This document shows, piece by piece, positions 61,304 through 64,000 of a stretch of DNA of 64,000 nt. Position 1 is the first letter of the stretch. Every line of letters begins with the position of its first letter. The notes beneath the pieces are model-generated. The model was not told the DNA's origin, did not search any database, and worked only from the letters and a program-made list of their open reading frames with translations. The translations under genes and the position numbers were made by a program. The stretch lies in NCBI GenBank assembly GCA_963703165.1, contig OY969798.1, positions 4,526,001 through 4,590,000 on the forward strand, written 5' to 3'. This DNA comes from JBQTKD01 sp963703165. GTDB taxonomy: Bacteria; Actinomycetota; Actinomycetes; Sporichthyales; Sporichthyaceae.

Positions 61304-61794
61304 ACCGAATTCCCACTGTGGCCGCGCTCGCTTTGACGAGCTTCGCGGCGGCCCTCGCGCTCGCCCCCGCAGCGTCGGCCGCGGACACCGCTCCGCCGCC
61401 CCGCGTGACCGGCTTCTCGAACTTCTTCGACTACTGCGACACCGGCAACACGGTGGCCGTGCCGCTGATCTACCAGATCGGCAGTTCGTCGGCGAACCTC
61501 GCGCTCTCCCAGATCCCTGCGCCGGCCGCTCCGGTCAAGGACCAGATCCTGGCGGCCGAAGCCCTGCCCCCGCAGCTCTTCGACGCCGGCAAGCCCTATG
61601 CGAGCCAGTTCATCAACGCCGGCCGCACCGGCGTCGCGCCGCTGGCCGCCTACAACGAGCAGTTCGACGGGGGCCTGACCGCGATGGCCGACGGCACCCG
61701 GGCTGCCGCCAAGGCGCTCGGACCTGTCGTCCAGCCGGCCGACGTCTCCATGAATCAGTTCGCCGAGTACCTGGATGGTCTCAAGCAGAAGTGA
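61300..61794 (+). CDS. Small secreted protein of ABC operon II
   Basis: 164 residues, GTG start overlapping the previous stop (GTGA). Signal peptide (LTSFAAALALAPAASA) with likely cleavage near residue 28. The mature part has a single Cys near residue 43 (NFFDYCDTGNTVAVPLIYQI) and a helical C-terminus (NQFAEYLDGLKQK). I do not recognise the family. As the last coupled gene of operon II, it is probably an extracytoplasmic accessory of the transporter. Confidence 0.72.
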   Translation: MNRIPTVAALALTSFAAALALAPAASAADTAPPPRVTGFSNFFDYCDTGNTVAVPLIYQIGSSSANLALSQIPAPAAPVKDQILAAEALPPQLFDAGKPYASQFINAGRTGVAPLAAYNEQFDGGLTAMADGTRAAAKALGPVVQPADVSMNQFAEYLDGLKQK

Positions 61795-61843
61795 GCCGGC
61801 ATGCTGCCCTGGTCATCGGTGCTGAGCTTGCGAGGAGACTTCG

Positions 61844-62161
61844 TTGTCTGTCTACGTGACCCTGCGGGTGAGCCTTGACCCTGCTGCTTTCGAGAAGGTT
61901 GTCGCCGAGCATCCCGACCAGATCGGCCGGATCATGGCCATCGCGAGGAGCAAAGGACTCATCGCGCACCGCTGGTTCCGTGGCGACGGCATGATCATGG
62001 CCGTCGACGAGTGGCCGGACGCGCAGAGCTTCCAGGACTTCTTCAGCCTGGCCGCGCATGAGATCGCCCCGCTCATGAGCGTCGCCGGCGCGACCACGGC
62101 ACCGGAGATCACGGTGTGGGATCACCTCGCCATCGACGACACCTTCGGCTGGGGAGCCTGA
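61844..62161 (+). CDS. Small dimeric-barrel (ABM-like) hypothetical protein
   Basis: 105 residues, TTG start with GAGGAG upstream. SVYVTLRVSLDPAAFEKVVA at the start, GLIAHRWFRGDGMIMAVDEW near residue 38, then SFQDFFSLAAHEIAPLM. The pattern of strand-helix-strand with a WP-type segment suggests a ferredoxin-like dimeric barrel. It follows operon II by 49 bases; function unknown. Confidence 0.72.
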   Translation: MSVYVTLRVSLDPAAFEKVVAEHPDQIGRIMAIARSKGLIAHRWFRGDGMIMAVDEWPDAQSFQDFFSLAAHEIAPLMSVAGATTAPEITVWDHLAIDDTFGWGA

Positions 62162-62283
62162 ACACCTCAGCCGACCTGGCTGTGCGTCACCTCCACGTGA
62201 TCGCTGCGCTCAACGTGGTGCAATCGCCTCGGGATCGGCAGCCGGCCCGATCCCTGCGATCGCGGCTGGCCGCTCCGCTCGGC

Positions 62284-63825
62284 TCACTTCCACGTGTAGA
62301 TCTCGAACTGATCCGGGTCGGGCTCGAAGCCGTTCGGGGAACCGTCGGGGTTGGACCGGGTGTTCTGCGCGGAGAACTTGTACATGAACTCACGTCCCTG
62401 GCCGTACTGCTTGTTCCAGTCGCTGCCGGTGCGCTCGGTCTGGGCGTAGCTGAAGCGCTGGTCCAGGGAGGCGTCGGACCTCCAGACCCGGCCGTTGTTC
62501 AGCACGGCCATCATGCGCCGGCGGGTCAGGTTCGGCCCGACCGCCTTGGCGGACTGGGCGAGCAGGTTGATGCCCACATAGCCGGCCTGCACGATGTGAT
62601 GGTTCCCGCCGATGTTCGCCTTGGCGTACTTGGTCATCGTGGAGATGAACTCGTTGCCCCACAGTCGGTAGGTCGTGTTGGTCCAGTACCGGCCGAGTGG
62701 CCACTTGCCGAAGTAGGCGCCGATGGCCTCGCCGGCCAGGTGGTTCCCGCTGATGCCCTTGGGCGGGTAGTAGCCCTGCTGCTGCGACTCGACGATGAAC
62801 TTGATCATCGTGGCCGGGTTGATGACGTAATGGATGACGTGGTCCGGGTTGGCCGCGCGCATCGCCAGCACGTGCGAGGACATGGACGTCTCCGAGACGG
62901 ACACGTCGGCCTTCTTCACCATCTTCGCGCCGGACGCGTCGAGAATCTGCGCGACCTCCTTGCACGCCAACTGCATCTCCGGTGATGTCAGACAGATCAT
63001 CCCGTAGGTCTTGGGCTGGACCACGTTCTTGACCCAGTGCGCCCCGGCCATCGCCTCGTGAACCATCGACATGTGGGTGGGGAACATGAACGGGTCCTGC
63101 CACTCGGTCTGCGAGTACGCCCACGCACCCACGTACGGCAACTGGAACTGCTTGAGGTCGTCGTGAATGGAGGCAGTTGCCCAGTCGACACCGGAGACCA
63201 ACGAGAAGATCTTGTCCTGGATGACGAGCTTCTTCAGACATGCCTTCGCGCGGGACACCTCGCCGGGACCGTCATCGCAGTCCGTGATGGACAACCGACG
63301 TCCGAGCACACCGCCGCGGTCGTTGATCGCCGAGGCGGCGGCCAGGTTGCCACGGACCATCGGCTGCGTGATCAGGTTGCCGAGTGCCATGCCGTGCATG
63401 TTGATCGAGCCGAGCTTGATGCTCTCCTTGGTGACTCCGATGTCCGTGGCGCCGTTCTTCGCCTCGTAGATCTCCCGATCCGCGACCTCGGCGGTAGCGT
63501 TCGCCCCGCCAGTGGCTTTCGCCTTGGCCGGCCCGCCCGTCGTCTGCTTGCCCGTCGCCTTCGTCGAGACCGCGGGAGCAGCCGGCGCCGCCTTGGCCTT
63601 GCCCTGCTTCGGTGCGGCGACCTTGGTCTCCGCGGCGGGTTCGGCAGCAACCGCCTCCGCCGCCGGCACCGAAGCGGGCGCCTCGGGGGCCGCCGCGGCC
63701 GGAACTGCGAGGTCCTGCGCGGCGGTGGCGTTGTCGTCGTTGTTGCTCCCGCACGACGCGAGGACAAGCACGGCGCTCGTGGCGACGGGAATGACGGTGC
63801 GAACGCGACGTCGAACAGAGGTCAT
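62284..63825 (-). CDS. LIV-type ABC transporter solute-binding lipoprotein
   Basis: 513 residues. Lipobox VLVLASCGS near residue 25, then a tether of about 95 residues rich in Ala, Pro and Lys. The binding fold begins at IGVTKESIKLGSINMHGMAL. It is a close paralogue of the 41152-42777 protein (SINMHGMALGN, ATASIHDDLKQFQLPYVGAW, CLTSPEMQLAC are nearly shared), so the two probably bind related ligands. It converges with the small barrel gene 122 bases away and is not in an obvious transporter operon. Confidence 0.9.
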   Translation of the reverse strand: MTSVRRRVRTVIPVATSAVLVLASCGSNNDDNATAAQDLAVPAAAAPEAPASVPAAEAVAAEPAAETKVAAPKQGKAKAAPAAPAVSTKATGKQTTGGPAKAKATGGANATAEVADREIYEAKNGATDIGVTKESIKLGSINMHGMALGNLITQPMVRGNLAAASAINDRGGVLGRRLSITDCDDGPGEVSRAKACLKKLVIQDKIFSLVSGVDWATASIHDDLKQFQLPYVGAWAYSQTEWQDPFMFPTHMSMVHEAMAGAHWVKNVVQPKTYGMICLTSPEMQLACKEVAQILDASGAKMVKKADVSVSETSMSSHVLAMRAANPDHVIHYVINPATMIKFIVESQQQGYYPPKGISGNHLAGEAIGAYFGKWPLGRYWTNTTYRLWGNEFISTMTKYAKANIGGNHHIVQAGYVGINLLAQSAKAVGPNLTRRRMMAVLNNGRVWRSDASLDQRFSYAQTERTGSDWNKQYGQGREFMYKFSAQNTRSNPDGSPNGFEPDPDQFEIYTWK

Positions 63826-63858
63826 CGAAAGCTCCTCGGGTACCTGCAGGGGAGGGAG

Positions 63859-64000
63859 TCAGGCGTGCGGAAATTGCGCGATGATCGCCTGCGCCACCAG
63901 CTGAGCGGTTTCGGCGCAGGCGGTCGTGCCGCCGTTGGCGTACTCCTTCACTCCGTCGCCCACATTCCAGAGGTTGGCGAGGGGAGTTTCCGGACTGAGA
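63859..64000 (-). CDS. C-terminus of an FAD-dependent (phytoene desaturase-like) oxidoreductase, partial
   Basis: The minus-strand frame is open from the window end to a TGA at 63859-63861, giving 46 visible residues. LSPETPLANLWNVGDGVKEY and ANGGTTACAETAQLVAQAI match the C-terminal FAD-contact segment of the phytoene desaturase/amine oxidase-like flavoproteins found in lipid-catabolism clusters. The start lies beyond position 64000. It would be the gene upstream of the binding protein on the same strand. Confidence 0.75.
   Translation of the reverse strand, partial: LSPETPLANLWNVGDGVKEYANGGTTACAETAQLVAQAIIAQFPHA

Overview
The window is high-GC DNA from an actinobacterium. The evidence is frequent GTG/TTG starts, two F420-dependent luciferase-like oxidoreductases, two mycofactocin-type short-chain dehydrogenases, many TetR regulators, lipoproteins with long Ala/Pro tethers, and gene content for lipid, steroid or terpenoid catabolism. 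The genus cannot be settled from sequence alone. I saw no rRNA, tRNA, CRISPR array, transposase or phage gene.

Layout. 1-7.4 kb: a translationally coupled operon with a [4Fe-4S] ferredoxin, a biotin-dependent acyl-CoA carboxylase (alpha and beta), an AtuA-family protein, an F420-type oxidoreductase and an enoyl-CoA hydratase, resembling acyclic-terpene (Atu) carboxylation clusters. 7.4-11.3 kb: SRPBCC protein, second F420-type oxidoreductase, glyoxalase-fold protein, MoxR ATPase and VWA protein. 11.3-13.1 kb: tandem mycofactocin-type SDR paralogues. 13.4-14.3 kb: secreted glycerophosphodiester phosphodiesterase. 14.4-17.5 kb: a three-gene uracil catabolism (URC) cluster (UPRT, DUF1688/URC4, GTP cyclohydrolase II-like URC1). 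17.5-36 kb: a catabolic island with enoyl-CoA hydratases, SDRs, a phytoene-desaturase-like flavoprotein, orphan cytochrome oxidase subunits III/IV with multi-pass membrane proteins, a zinc alcohol dehydrogenase, an SCP2 protein, a P450 operon, a ketosynthase-like/DUF35 protein with a lipid-transfer thiolase, and a Rieske dioxygenase; a VapBC toxin-antitoxin pair sits inside it. 36-41 kb: LuxR and AraC regulators, acyl-CoA synthetase, bicupin, zinc-ribbon ABM-like protein. 41-64 kb: two paralogous LIV-type ABC transporter operons with conserved extra secreted and membrane proteins, two further paired solute-binding lipoproteins, CrtC/lipocalin-like proteins, a TetR regulator and a kinase-fold phosphotransferase. 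The window ends inside another flavoprotein oxidoreductase.

How it works together. A recurrent palindrome, GGACA-N3-TGTCC, lies in the promoters of nine catabolic transcription units from 18.4 to 53 kb and suggests one regulon; the tandem TetR genes at 19.4-20.7 kb, flanked by two of the sites, are the best candidate regulators. A second palindrome, TTTCAATATTGAAA, lies inside an identical 19-base block both upstream of a TetR gene (51.5 kb) and in the divergent promoter of ABC operon I (44.7 kb), indicating an autoregulated TetR controlling uptake. The likely overall theme is uptake, CoA activation and oxidative degradation of a hydrophobic substrate; its identity is inference. Two genes (about 43.58 kb and 55.79 kb) are each out of frame by exactly one base.
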